Source: DATKDF01 sp963752045 (GTDB lineage: Bacteria; Acidobacteriota; Vicinamibacteria; Vicinamibacterales; SCN-69-37). Taken from it: DNA of 64,000 bases. Positions within the stretch are counted from its first letter, which is position 1. Each line of letters opens with the position of its first letter. Where the stretch lies: the NCBI GenBank assembly GCA_963752045.1, contig CAVVWN010000007.1, positions 62,001 to 126,000 on the forward strand, read 5' to 3'. Shown one piece after another: positions 16,928 to 26,067 of the stretch. Below the pieces are notes generated by a model, which worked only from the letters and a program-made list of their open reading frames with translations, did no database searches and was not told where the DNA came from. Position numbers and translations under genes: made by a program.

Positions 16928-18208
16928 CTAGACGCGCGAGCGTAGCGTGTACAGCCCGGTGCCGACGAGCCCGATCCCGCCGCCGATGAGGAAGGTCGCA
17001 TCGGGCCCGATGCGCGACCAGAGCACGGCGGCGACGACCGGCGCCAGGCAGAACGCGAACGATCGCACGCCCCAGTAGAGGCCAATCGCGCGCGCGCGGA
17101 CCTCGGGCGGGAACCCCATCGAGATGAGTGCCTTCCTGGCCGGCTCGCCGATCTCGCGCAGGCCGTTGATCATGTACGTCACGACCAGCCCGGCCAGCAC
17201 CGGCACTCCGAAGTAGGCGCACGCCTTCGGCAGAAGCACCAGGCAGATCGGAAACAACGAGAACAACAGGAACGTCGTGCCGATGAACGGCTTCGGCGAG
17301 GGCGACCGGTCCGCCCACTTCGCCACCGGCACGTAGGTGGCCAGCGCCGTCGCGCCCATGATGGCCAGCAGCCACCCGGCCGTCGTGCTCGCGGCCTGGT
17401 CGGTCCATCCCCACTCGGCCGTGAGCAGCGAGACGACGTAGAGCACGGCGAAGTCGCGCGCGAACCAGTCGCCCCACCGGATGAAAATCTCGGCCGTGAG
17501 CAACTGCTTCAGCTCCGGCGGCATCGTTCGGAGAATCGTTCGGAAAGGCACGTGCTTCGGCTCGGGCTTCGGCTTCAGCCGGTTCGTCAGCAGCAACTGC
17601 AGCACGACCGCGAGACCGACCAGCCCGAAAGCCAGCGTGAGGTTCAGCCAGTAGCCGACCAGTCCGAACACCAGGCCGCCGATCGCAGGGCCGACGATCT
17701 TCGGCAGGCGCTTCTGAATGCTCTGCATCGCGAACGCAATCGTGCGTCGCTCCTTGCGCACCTCGCTGCCGACCACATCGAACGTCGCCGGCACCGAGAG
17801 CGGCTCCCAGTTGGTCATGAGCAGCGCGCCGATGACGATGGGCCACGGGCCGGAGCCGGTGAGCATGATGATGAAGCCGGCCGCCATCGGCGCCGCCGAC
17901 ACGGCAAGCGCCACGCGCGGACCGAGCTTGTGCGCGATCGTACCGCCGGCGATGTACCCAAACCCCTCGAGGAGGTTCTTGGCGAAGCCGATGATGCCAA
18001 CGTAGGTGGCCGCTTCGACGACGGCCGCAGCGGCATCGGCGGCCTCAGCCTGATCGCGCAGGTGCAGCGAGAGGAAGTTGCTCCAGATCTCCTCGCTCAG
18101 GCCCAGGCATCCGATGACCGCGAGCACGGCGAGCGAGGCGCGGTTGAGGCCGAGCCAGTCGGCGGCCCGCTCGCGGCGGCTCGCGCTGGGACCTGGTTGG
18201 TCAGTCAC
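16928..18208 (-). CDS. MFS transporter
   Basis: 426 residues with about 12 membrane helices and the Major Facilitator pattern, including the short charged loops between helices 2-3 (HKLGPRVALAVS) and a long basic central loop (NRLKPKPEPKHVPFRTILR). Substrate cannot be assigned; no drug- or sugar-specific motif stands out. The gene ends near the 120-bp element and shares its direction with the S9 peptidase gene 24 bases upstream, so the two may be co-transcribed. Confidence 0.8.
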   Translation of the reverse strand: MTDQPGPSASRRERAADWLGLNRASLAVLAVIGCLGLSEEIWSNFLSLHLRDQAEAADAAAAVVEAATYVGIIGFAKNLLEGFGYIAGGTIAHKLGPRVALAVSAAPMAAGFIIMLTGSGPWPIVIGALLMTNWEPLSVPATFDVVGSEVRKERRTIAFAMQSIQKRLPKIVGPAIGGLVFGLVGYWLNLTLAFGLVGLAVVLQLLLTNRLKPKPEPKHVPFRTILRTMPPELKQLLTAEIFIRWGDWFARDFAVLYVVSLLTAEWGWTDQAASTTAGWLLAIMGATALATYVPVAKWADRSPSPKPFIGTTFLLFSLFPICLVLLPKACAYFGVPVLAGLVVTYMINGLREIGEPARKALISMGFPPEVRARAIGLYWGVRSFAFCLAPVVAAVLWSRIGPDATFLIGGGIGLVGTGLYTLRSRV

Positions 18209-18232
18209 GCCCTGGATGCTCGTGCCGGCACT

Positions 18233-20305
18233 TCAGCGCCCCTCGATCGGAATGGGGACCTCTTCGTGCCACAGGTACCGTGCGAACCACTGCCAGTTGT
18301 GCCAGAGCGAGCCGAGCGCCTGGCGCGGCCGGGGGATGCCGTGCGTGCGGCCGGGATAGACGATCATCCGCGCCGGCACGCCGCGCTCGACGAGCGCGCG
18401 ATAGAACCGGCGCGCGCCGGCCATCGGCACGATCGGATCGTCCTCGACGTGCTGGACGAGCGTGGGCACGGCCGCGCCACCGATGTACTCGAGCGGTGAC
18501 GCGCGCCGGTACGCATCGTCTCGCTCCCAGGGCGGCCCGCCGAAGCTGAAATCACGGGTGGTGAAGTTGTCCCACTCCCAACCGTAGTGGGTGCCCCAGT
18601 CGGTGATGCCGGCCCCCACCGACGCGGCGGCGATCTCCGTCGACGTCGCCGAGAGGTATGCCGAGATGAACCCGCCGTAGCTCCAGCCCATGACGCCGAC
18701 GCGTTCGGGATCGACGAGCCCGCGCGTCACGAGATACCGGATGCCGGCGAGCACGTCGCCCGAGTCGCCCGCGCCGATGCCCGCGCGGTGCAACCGCCTG
18801 AAGTCCGTCCCGTAGGCGGCCGAGCCCCGGTAGTTCGGCTCGAGCACGAGCGCGCCCTTCCAAAGCCAATGGACCACCGGATAGGTGGACCGGCCGAGGT
18901 GCCCGGCAATCGTCTCGACCGATGCGGCCCGCGGCCCTCCGTGCACGACCACGAGCAGCGGCCGTCGCTCGCCGGCCGCGAGCCCATCGGGCTTGTGAAG
19001 CACGCCTTCGATGACGACGCCGTCGTCGGCGCTCCACCGGATCGTCTCGCGCGTGCCGAGCGGCCAGCCGGCGACCTGCGCGGTTGTGTCGGTCACGCGC
19101 GTCAGCTCGGCAGCGGGGAGCCGCATCCGGTACACCTCCACCATGCCGTCGCGCGAGGCCGCGAGCAACCCGAGCGCCTCCGACTGTGGATTCGGCCGGC
19201 CGATGCCCGTCACCACGAGGTCCATCGGCGTGAGCGAGCGGATGCCGCCGTCGGCATGCACCTGGAAGAGGCCTCGCCCGGTCCCGATGGCCGACAGGAA
19301 GATGACCCCCTCCCGGCCCCAGGCGACAGGCGTCGGCTCGGTACGAAAGTCCCGGCTCAGCACCTGGAGCTGCGGAAGTTCCGTCGGGCCTGCCAGGTCC
19401 GGCCGGCCCACGACCGCAAGCTCGGGTGCCACGTTGGTCAGACCGGCGTCGAGCGTCGTCGAGAACGCGAGCCGCTCGCCGTCGGGCGACCAGACGGGCT
19501 CGATGTCGGCGCCTGCTTGCGCCACCCAGGGGGTCAGCGTGCCGGTCTCGACATCAAGGAGCGAGATGTCCCTCAGCCAGAAGTTGTTGCGCGCATCGGA
19601 CGGCCCCACGACGACGGCAAGCTCGTTGCGGGTGGGCGACCACGCGGCGTCGTAGATCGAGAAGTCTCCGTCGGTCAGGCGCCGAGGCTCGGCGCGATCG
19701 TCGTCGAGATCAACGAGCCAGAGGTGCACCGGCGGCGTGGGCGCGTCTTCCTCGTCGAACGGGCCGAGAAGCGTCTGCTCGCGCTCCCGGAGGCCGTCGA
19801 TGGCTCCGGCCACGCGCAACGCGGCGAAACGGCCATCCGGAGAGAGAGAAAAGTCCTCCACACCAGCGAGCGGCACAGCCCGCGTGCGCGCCGCCCGGCT
19901 TGCGGATTCCGGATCGACGAACTGCAGCACACTTCCCTGTTCGGTCCTGCCCAGGAAGACGAGCCGGCCGTCGGACGTCCAGGTGGCGCCGCCCGAGAAT
20001 CCGCCGTCCGATCCAGCCACGATACGGTCGCCCGCCTCGGACCAGACATGCAGCTCGACGCGCGGGCCGTCGAGCGCGTTGGCGCGGCGGACGTACGCCA
20101 CCTGGTCGCCAGTCGGGCTCACGGCCGGCTGGCTGACACTCTCGAGCTCGACCAGATCCTGAAACGAGGGCCGGTCGGGAAACGGACCCGGCAGGCGGGG
20201 AAGGCTGTCGGCCGGTGCCCGATCCGAAGACCAGCGCCCGCACCCGGCCACGATCACGACAGCCACGAAGACGAGCCACGACGGGCCCCTTCCGCGACGA
20301 CTCAT
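18233..20305 (-). CDS. S9 family (prolyl oligopeptidase-like) peptidase, lipoprotein
   Basis: 690 residues. A signal peptide ends in the lipobox VIVAGC, so the enzyme is likely anchored in the envelope. The N-terminal part is a TolB-like/PD40 propeller that gates access to the active site. The C-terminal alpha/beta hydrolase has the nucleophile motif GWSYGG (serine about residue 540), the acid in VEDDPIVP and the histidine in GRTHGI. Family members cut short peptides after proline or remove dipeptides. It is divergent from the CocE/PepX-like and M24 genes, which act on similar Xaa-Pro peptides. Confidence 0.88.
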   Translation of the reverse strand: MSRRGRGPSWLVFVAVVIVAGCGRWSSDRAPADSLPRLPGPFPDRPSFQDLVELESVSQPAVSPTGDQVAYVRRANALDGPRVELHVWSEAGDRIVAGSDGGFSGGATWTSDGRLVFLGRTEQGSVLQFVDPESASRAARTRAVPLAGVEDFSLSPDGRFAALRVAGAIDGLREREQTLLGPFDEEDAPTPPVHLWLVDLDDDRAEPRRLTDGDFSIYDAAWSPTRNELAVVVGPSDARNNFWLRDISLLDVETGTLTPWVAQAGADIEPVWSPDGERLAFSTTLDAGLTNVAPELAVVGRPDLAGPTELPQLQVLSRDFRTEPTPVAWGREGVIFLSAIGTGRGLFQVHADGGIRSLTPMDLVVTGIGRPNPQSEALGLLAASRDGMVEVYRMRLPAAELTRVTDTTAQVAGWPLGTRETIRWSADDGVVIEGVLHKPDGLAAGERRPLLVVVHGGPRAASVETIAGHLGRSTYPVVHWLWKGALVLEPNYRGSAAYGTDFRRLHRAGIGAGDSGDVLAGIRYLVTRGLVDPERVGVMGWSYGGFISAYLSATSTEIAAASVGAGITDWGTHYGWEWDNFTTRDFSFGGPPWERDDAYRRASPLEYIGGAAVPTLVQHVEDDPIVPMAGARRFYRALVERGVPARMIVYPGRTHGIPRPRQALGSLWHNWQWFARYLWHEEVPIPIEGR

Positions 20306-20373
20306 GGCCTAGAAGCTTATGCCGGGCGCACCAGGTTGCACAGCCCGGAAACTCTGCGACAATCAGCCACGCC

Positions 20374-22323
20374 ATGACCACCCGCCTTCGCGCCTTCCTC
20401 AACCGCGGCACCGGTCTCGCGCTCGCGGCGATACTCGCCTTCTCGGCCATCACGTTCGCCCAGGCCCCGGCCGCCGGCCCAACAACCGGACGGGCGCTGC
20501 CAGTGTTCGTGAACGGACAGGCTCAGGTCGTGCCCGCCTTCGAGGACGAGACGCTGTGGATCCGACATCGCCTGTGGGTGGAGACCGAGTTCGATTCGGA
20601 CGGCGATGGCCGGCGCGACCGCGTGCACGTGGACGTCACGCGCCCGCGCCAGACCGAGACGGAAGGCCTGAAAGTGCCCGTCGTCTACGAGTCGTCGCCG
20701 TACTACGCGGGCACGTCCGGCAATCGTGAGTTCCTGTGGGACGTTCGGCAGGAAGTGGGCGCATCCCCACCGCCGCGCGCCTCGCAGCCCGCGGTCGAGT
20801 TCAAGCCGGACCGCGAGAGCATCTCGAACTCGCATGTGAACACGTGGGTGCCGCGCGGTTTTGCCGTCGTGCACTCCGAAGCGCCGGGCACCGGCCTTTC
20901 CGAAGGATGCCCCACCGTCGGCGGGCCCGTGGAGCGCCTCGCGCCCAAGGCCGTCATCGACTGGCTGAACGGCCGCGCGAGAGGCTTCACGACGATCGAT
21001 GGCAGCGAGGAAGTCGCTGCGACCTGGACAACGGGCAGGGTCGGCATGACGGGCACGTCCTACAACGGCACGCTGCCGCTTGCCGCCGCGGTCACCGGTG
21101 TCGAGGGACTCGAGGCCGTGATTCCAATCGCGCCGAACACGTCCTACTACCACTACTACCGGTCGAACGGTCTCGTGCGGCATCCGGGCGGATGGCTGGG
21201 CGAAGACATCGACTTCCTCTACGACTTCATCGCGAGCGGCGATCCGTCGCGCCGTGACTACTGCAACCAGACCGTGCGCGACGGCGAGTTCGCGCGGGGG
21301 CGCGACCGGACGTCGGGCGACTACAACGCCTTCTGGGACTCGCGCGACCTGTTGCCGCTCGCCGGCAACATCAGGGCTGCCGTTCTGATGGCGCATGCCT
21401 TCAACGACTGGAACGTCGTGCCGGAGCACAGCGTTCGCATCGGCCTGGCGATCAAGGGACGCGTGCCCGTGCAGTGGTACTTCCATCAGGGCGGTCACGG
21501 CGGTGCGCCGCCGCTCGAGTTGATGAACCGCTGGTTCACGCGGTTCCTCTACGGCGTCGAGAACGGCGTCGAAGAGGACCCCAAGGCCTGGATCGTTCGA
21601 GAGAGCGACCCGCCGGATCCGGACGAGGCGCCGGCCGCTCGCGGTCGTGGGCGTGGCCGCGCACCGACGCCGCCACCCGTCCCGTACCCTGACTATCCGC
21701 ATCCCGACGCGTCGATGGTCACCTGGAGGCTCTCGGCCGGCGGCGCGTCGTCGGGAAGCCTGGTCGCCGACGCGCCCGGAGCGCAGGGCCACGAACGGCT
21801 CGTCGACAACGTCGAGCTCGACGGCGCCTCGCTTGCCGCGGCCACCTCGTCGCCGCATCGCCTGCTCTACGCGACACCCGAGCTCACGGCGCCCCTGCAC
21901 ATCTCGGGCACGCCACGCATCACCATCCGGGTCGCCTCGAACAAGCCGGCGGCGAACCTCTCGGTGTGGCTCGTCGTGTTGCCCTGGACCGGGGGCCGCA
22001 TCGGCCCGCACAATCTCATCACGCGCGGCTGGGCCGATCCTCAGAACCACGCGTCGCTCACCGCGGGCGGTAACTACGCATCGTTCACCCGGGGAGAGCC
22101 GCTCGTGCCCGGCGAGTTCCATACGCTCACGTTCGATCTCGAACCAGACGATCAGATCGTTCCGGCAGGCAAGCGCATCGGCCTGATGGTCTTCTCGAGC
22201 GACCGCGACTTCACGTTGTGGCCCCAGCCCGGAACGGAGCTCACGATCGACCTCGACGGCACCCGCCTCGATCTGCCGGTGGTCGGCGGAATCGCCGCGA
22301 TCCGCAGGGCTGTCGCGCGCTGA
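20374..22323 (+). CDS. CocE/NonD family hydrolase, Xaa-Pro dipeptidyl-peptidase-like, exported
   Basis: 649 residues from ATG 20374, with a signal peptide ending near FAQA. The alpha/beta hydrolase core has the nucleophile serine S229 in GMTGTSYNG, the preceding SEAPGTGLSEGCPTVGG segment typical of the PepX branch, and an acid/histidine pair near HAFNDWNVV and GGHGG. A C-terminal jelly-roll domain (LTAPLHISGTPRITIRVAS) is as in CocE and PepX. Likely removes Xaa-Pro dipeptides in the periplasm, though esterase activity is possible. An in-frame start at 20215 exists but would overlap the divergent peptidase gene. Confidence 0.85.
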   Translation: MTTRLRAFLNRGTGLALAAILAFSAITFAQAPAAGPTTGRALPVFVNGQAQVVPAFEDETLWIRHRLWVETEFDSDGDGRRDRVHVDVTRPRQTETEGLKVPVVYESSPYYAGTSGNREFLWDVRQEVGASPPPRASQPAVEFKPDRESISNSHVNTWVPRGFAVVHSEAPGTGLSEGCPTVGGPVERLAPKAVIDWLNGRARGFTTIDGSEEVAATWTTGRVGMTGTSYNGTLPLAAAVTGVEGLEAVIPIAPNTSYYHYYRSNGLVRHPGGWLGEDIDFLYDFIASGDPSRRDYCNQTVRDGEFARGRDRTSGDYNAFWDSRDLLPLAGNIRAAVLMAHAFNDWNVVPEHSVRIGLAIKGRVPVQWYFHQGGHGGAPPLELMNRWFTRFLYGVENGVEEDPKAWIVRESDPPDPDEAPAARGRGRGRAPTPPPVPYPDYPHPDASMVTWRLSAGGASSGSLVADAPGAQGHERLVDNVELDGASLAAATSSPHRLLYATPELTAPLHISGTPRITIRVASNKPAANLSVWLVVLPWTGGRIGPHNLITRGWADPQNHASLTAGGNYASFTRGEPLVPGEFHTLTFDLEPDDQIVPAGKRIGLMVFSSDRDFTLWPQPGTELTIDLDGTRLDLPVVGGIAAIRRAVAR

Positions 22324-22378
22324 CCGGGGCGCGCGGCCCGCGTTGGCGTCGGGCACGGTTCTCGGCCACAATCTGAGC

Positions 22379-23767
22379 ATGTTCACGCCGCACACCTACC
22401 GCGAACGCCGCACCCGCCTGTCGAAGGCGGTCGGCTCGGGACTCATCCTCTTCCTCGGCAACGACGAAGTTGGCATGAACTACACCGCCAACGTCTATCC
22501 GTTCCGGCAGGACAGCACGTTCCTGTACTTCTGGGCCGTCGACCATCCCGGTCTCTCGGCCGTCATCGACGTGGACGCCGGCACGGAGACGCTCTTCGGC
22601 GACGACGTGACGGTGGCCGACGTGGTGTGGTCCGGCCCGCAGCCGTCGATGGCGGACCGGGCGGCGACGGGCGGCGTGACGGCGACGGCGCCAGCCGCCT
22701 CGCTGGCCGAGCGTCTGTCGGCGGCCCTCACGCTCGGGCGCCCGGTGCACTTCCTCGCGCCGTATCGCGCCGAGCATACGGTGAAGCTGGCCGCGCTTCT
22801 GGGTGTCGCCCCGGGTGACGTGCGCGACAAGCGCTCGGCCGCGCTGCATCAGGCGGTGGCCGCGCAGCGGCTCTACAAGACGCCCGAAGAAGTGGCGGAC
22901 ATCGAGCTGGCCGTGGACGTCTCGCGCGAGATGTACGCCGCCGCCATGCGCGCGGCTCGTCCGGGTCGCAAGGAGCACCAGGTGGTCGCGGAAATCGCGC
23001 GCGTCGTCATGGCGCGCGGCTGCACGTACTCGTTTCCGCCGATCTGCTCGGTGCACGGCGAGACCCTGCACAATCCGTTCTATCGGAATACGCTCTCGGC
23101 CGGCGACTGGCTGGTGCTCGACTCGGGCGCGGAGACGCCGAACCACAACGCGAGCGACATCACGCGGACCATACCCGTGAGCGGCACGTTCTCCTCACGC
23201 CAGCGCGCGATCTACGACACCGTGCTCGGCGCGCAGATGGGCGCGATCGCCGCCATCAAGCCGGGGGTGCCGTACCGCGACGTGCACCTCGGCGCCGCGA
23301 AGTCGATCGCCACGAGCCTCGCCGCGCTCGGGTTGATGCAGGGCGACCTCGACGAAGCGGTGGCGGCCGGCGCGCATGCGCTCTTCTTCCCGCATGGCCT
23401 CGGCCACATGATGGGCATGGACGTGCACGACATGGAAAACCTCGGCGAGGACATCGTCGGCTACGGTCCGGGCTACGAACGCAGCACGCAGTTCGGCCTC
23501 GGCTACCTGCGGCTGGCGCGCCCGCTCGAGCCGGGCTTCGTGCTCACCGTCGAGCCGGGCGTCTACTTCATCCCCGCGCTCATCGACCAGTGGAAGGCGG
23601 AAGGCCGGCACACGGCCTTCATCAACTACGCGGAGGTCGAGAAGTTCCGCGACGCGCGCGGGTGCCGCATCGAAGACGACGTCCTCGTCACCGAGAAGGG
23701 CGGGCGCGTGCTGGGCCCGGCGATCCCGAAGACGATCGCGGACGTCGAGGCTGCCTGTCGCGACTGA
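22379..23767 (+). CDS. M24 family Xaa-Pro aminopeptidase (aminopeptidase P-like)
   Basis: 462 residues from ATG 22379. The N-terminal creatinase-type domain (residues 1-170) precedes the pita-bread domain with all five metal ligands in place: Asp in LVLDSGAE, Asp in NASDITRT, His in GLGHMMGMD, Glu in TVEPGVYF and Glu in CRIEDDVLV. These bind two manganese ions. No signal peptide, so it is cytosolic. It follows the CocE/PepX-like gene by 55 bases and probably finishes proline-containing peptides once imported. Confidence 0.9.
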   Translation: MFTPHTYRERRTRLSKAVGSGLILFLGNDEVGMNYTANVYPFRQDSTFLYFWAVDHPGLSAVIDVDAGTETLFGDDVTVADVVWSGPQPSMADRAATGGVTATAPAASLAERLSAALTLGRPVHFLAPYRAEHTVKLAALLGVAPGDVRDKRSAALHQAVAAQRLYKTPEEVADIELAVDVSREMYAAAMRAARPGRKEHQVVAEIARVVMARGCTYSFPPICSVHGETLHNPFYRNTLSAGDWLVLDSGAETPNHNASDITRTIPVSGTFSSRQRAIYDTVLGAQMGAIAAIKPGVPYRDVHLGAAKSIATSLAALGLMQGDLDEAVAAGAHALFFPHGLGHMMGMDVHDMENLGEDIVGYGPGYERSTQFGLGYLRLARPLEPGFVLTVEPGVYFIPALIDQWKAEGRHTAFINYAEVEKFRDARGCRIEDDVLVTEKGGRVLGPAIPKTIADVEAACRD

Positions 23768-23784
23768 CCCGGCGGGCCGCTTCG

Positions 23785-25212
23785 TCAGCGGCCGCCCGGC
23801 GGGACGTACGGATCGGGAGCACCCGGCGGCACGTGGGGATACCGCGCGGTCGTGGCCTCGAACTCGGCGACGATCCGGCCCATCACGCTTTCGACCCACG
23901 GATTGAAGTCCTTGATGTCGGACTCCTCTTTCGGATCCGACCGCAGGTCGAAAAGCCGCATCAGCGGCTCGGTCGCCGGCCCGCCCGGCTCGGCCTGAAA
24001 GGCGTAGTGCAGCTTCCAGTCGTGCCACTTGACCGCGCGCAGGCGCGCGCCCGTGAAGAACAGAACGCTCTGGCGGTTCGACGTGGCCTGCTTCCCTTCG
24101 AGAAACGGCAACTGATTCACGCCGTCAATCGCGCGGTCCTTCGGCACGATGTCGGCGCCGACAGCCGCCGCGATCGTCGGGAAGACGTCCACCTGGTGCA
24201 CGATTTCGTTCGAGACCTGGCCTCCCGGAATCCGGCCTGGCCATCGGATGATGCACGGCGTGCGGATGCCACCCTCCATCACCGTGTTGTAGAAGCCGCT
24301 CCAGGGCCCTGACGATCCTCGCCACGGCCGGCGCGCTTCGGCGCCGTTGTCCGTGCACCAGAAGACAATGGTGTTCCGGCTGATGCCCAGGCGATCGATC
24401 GCGTCGAGCACGAGACCCACGTTGTGATCGACGTCGGCCATCGCATCGCCGATGTCTCCGGCGCCGGTCGTTCCGGCGAAGTCCGGATGCGGCAGGGTCG
24501 GAAAGTGGATCTGGGTCATCGGGTAGTACAGGAAGAACGGCGTGCGCGCGCCGACCTGCCGCTCCATGAAGGCGACGCCGCGCTCGGCCGCTTCGCGATC
24601 GATCGTCCTGCGGGCATCGAGGTCGAACACGCGGACGTTTCGCGCCGGTTCGCCCACGCGGCCCTCCCAGAGGTAGGGCGTCATGTCGGTGGCCGGATCG
24701 AAGTCCGCGCGGCTCGTGAAGGCCGACTCGTGGCTCGTCCGCGGAATGCCCCAGAACTCGTCGAACCCCTGATGGCTCGGCTCGCGCTTCCCCGCCGGAT
24801 CGTCGCCGCCCAGGTGCCACTTGCCGAAGAGGCCCGTCGCGTAGCCGGCTGACTTCAGAGCCTCGGCGATCGTCACTTCCCAGAGCGTGATGCCCTGCGG
24901 CTGTGCGGCCCCGGTGCGGACGGCGTAGCGCCCCGTCATCAGCGCCGCCCGCGAGACGGTGCACGAGTATTCGACGTTGAAGTTCGTCAGGCGCATGCCC
25001 TCGGCTGCCAACTGGTCGAGCCGCGGCGTCGGCACGCCGCGCACGCTGCCGTAGGCGCCGACCTCGCCCCACCCGAGGTTGTCCGGGAAGATGAGGACGA
25101 TGTTCGGCCGCGATGCCTGCAGATCAGCGACCCGCGCCGGCGCGCCAGTGGGCCTCGCGCTCGCGACGCATGCGATCGAGGCGACAAGGAGCACGAATCG
25201 GAACCTGCCCAT
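23785..25212 (-). CDS. sulfatase family protein, exported, with unusual CTVSR active-site motif
   Basis: 475 residues with a signal peptide. The arylsulfatase fold is clear: RPNIVLIFPDNLGWGEVGAYG (metal site), RAALMTGRYAVRTG, GKWHLGG, and later WCTDNGAEARRP and GGIRTPCIIRWPG. Sulfatases need a cysteine (or serine) in C-x-P/A-x-R that is converted to formylglycine. Here the motif reads C-T-V-S-R, with valine in the proline position, which I checked at base level. The enzyme may be modified poorly, or act by another route. It ends 3 bases from the next gene upstream and is likely co-transcribed with it. Confidence 0.85.
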   Translation of the reverse strand: MGRFRFVLLVASIACVASARPTGAPARVADLQASRPNIVLIFPDNLGWGEVGAYGSVRGVPTPRLDQLAAEGMRLTNFNVEYSCTVSRAALMTGRYAVRTGAAQPQGITLWEVTIAEALKSAGYATGLFGKWHLGGDDPAGKREPSHQGFDEFWGIPRTSHESAFTSRADFDPATDMTPYLWEGRVGEPARNVRVFDLDARRTIDREAAERGVAFMERQVGARTPFFLYYPMTQIHFPTLPHPDFAGTTGAGDIGDAMADVDHNVGLVLDAIDRLGISRNTIVFWCTDNGAEARRPWRGSSGPWSGFYNTVMEGGIRTPCIIRWPGRIPGGQVSNEIVHQVDVFPTIAAAVGADIVPKDRAIDGVNQLPFLEGKQATSNRQSVLFFTGARLRAVKWHDWKLHYAFQAEPGGPATEPLMRLFDLRSDPKEESDIKDFNPWVESVMGRIVAEFEATTARYPHVPPGAPDPYVPPGGR

Positions 25213-25215
25213 GGC

Positions 25216-25794
25216 TCAGTGCCCTCCCGACTGCAGCCTGCGGAAGACTGTTCGCGTCGTCGACGGCGGCCCGCCCATGACGCCGGCGCGCTCCGTCTCG
25301 ACGACAAGCGACGCCTCGGACTCGAGCGTGAGACGTCGAACGACCTCGCTCGTCAGCAGTTCGCCCGTGTCCGGGTTGGTGAACGGGTGGACCGTCGTGA
25401 GGACGAGCGCGCCGCCGTCCCAGCGCGCCCTCGACGTCTGGCGCTGCAGACCGCGCCCCATCGTGACCTCGTTCGTCGTCTCGCTGCCGTCGAGAGCGTA
25501 GGTGAACCTCAAGGGGGGCTGCAGGTCGCCGCGCGCGAAGAACACGTACTCCACGGTGAGGCGCCGGGCGTCCTGGGTGATCGTGACGGGCGATCCCCAG
25601 CCACTGCCTATGTCTCCGACGCGAGCGCCGCCGCCGCGCCCGCCCCTGGCTCCGCGCTGTCCACCGGCGACGGAGGCGGCCGGTTCGGGGTCGCTCGTCC
25701 ATCGCCCCGAGAAGTCTGGCGGCGCCTGTGCCCCGACCATGGCCCACGCGACCACGACCAGAAACGCTCCGAACGATGAGGTGATGCGCGTCAT
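25216..25794 (-). CDS. secreted protein of unknown function
   Basis: 192 residues from ATG 25794: signal peptide (FGAFLVVVAWAMVGAQA), the segment DFSGRWTSDPEP, a glycine/arginine-rich linker, then a beta-rich domain (VTITQDARRLTVEYVFFARG ... LVLTTVHPF). The FSGRW opening and the strand pattern resemble lipocalin-like secreted proteins common in Acidobacteriota, but I cannot name a family. It sits immediately upstream of the sulfatase gene on the same strand. The 270 bases upstream (25795-26067) show no other gene. Confidence 0.65.
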   Translation of the reverse strand: MTRITSSFGAFLVVVAWAMVGAQAPPDFSGRWTSDPEPAASVAGGQRGARGGRGGGARVGDIGSGWGSPVTITQDARRLTVEYVFFARGDLQPPLRFTYALDGSETTNEVTMGRGLQRQTSRARWDGGALVLTTVHPFTNPDTGELLTSEVVRRLTLESEASLVVETERAGVMGGPPSTTRTVFRRLQSGGH

Positions 25795-26067
25795 GCTCCT
25801 CGGCCTTCCTCGAAATGTCCTGCGGAGCCGCCATGATACACCCCGTCCGCTTCCGCACGGTGTTGACCGGCGTCGGCCGAGGCTGGTACTTCTAGCGATG
25901 TCTTTCGTGTTCCACCACCGCAGCGAGCTGGGGCCCCAGTGGGGTGCGTTCGCGGCGATGGAGAAGACGCGGTGCCCTGGCCGCCTCGAAGCTGCGGTGT
26001 GCTTCGGCCGGGCGTCCCACCTCAGCTTCCCGTGTTCATCAGGCGCGCCCGGCAGGACGAGTGTGCG

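Noticed and set aside
25795..26067. Coding or riboswitch signal in the gap before the jelly-roll gene
   Set aside because: No aptamer-like motif or good frame; no support beyond ordinary upstream DNA.
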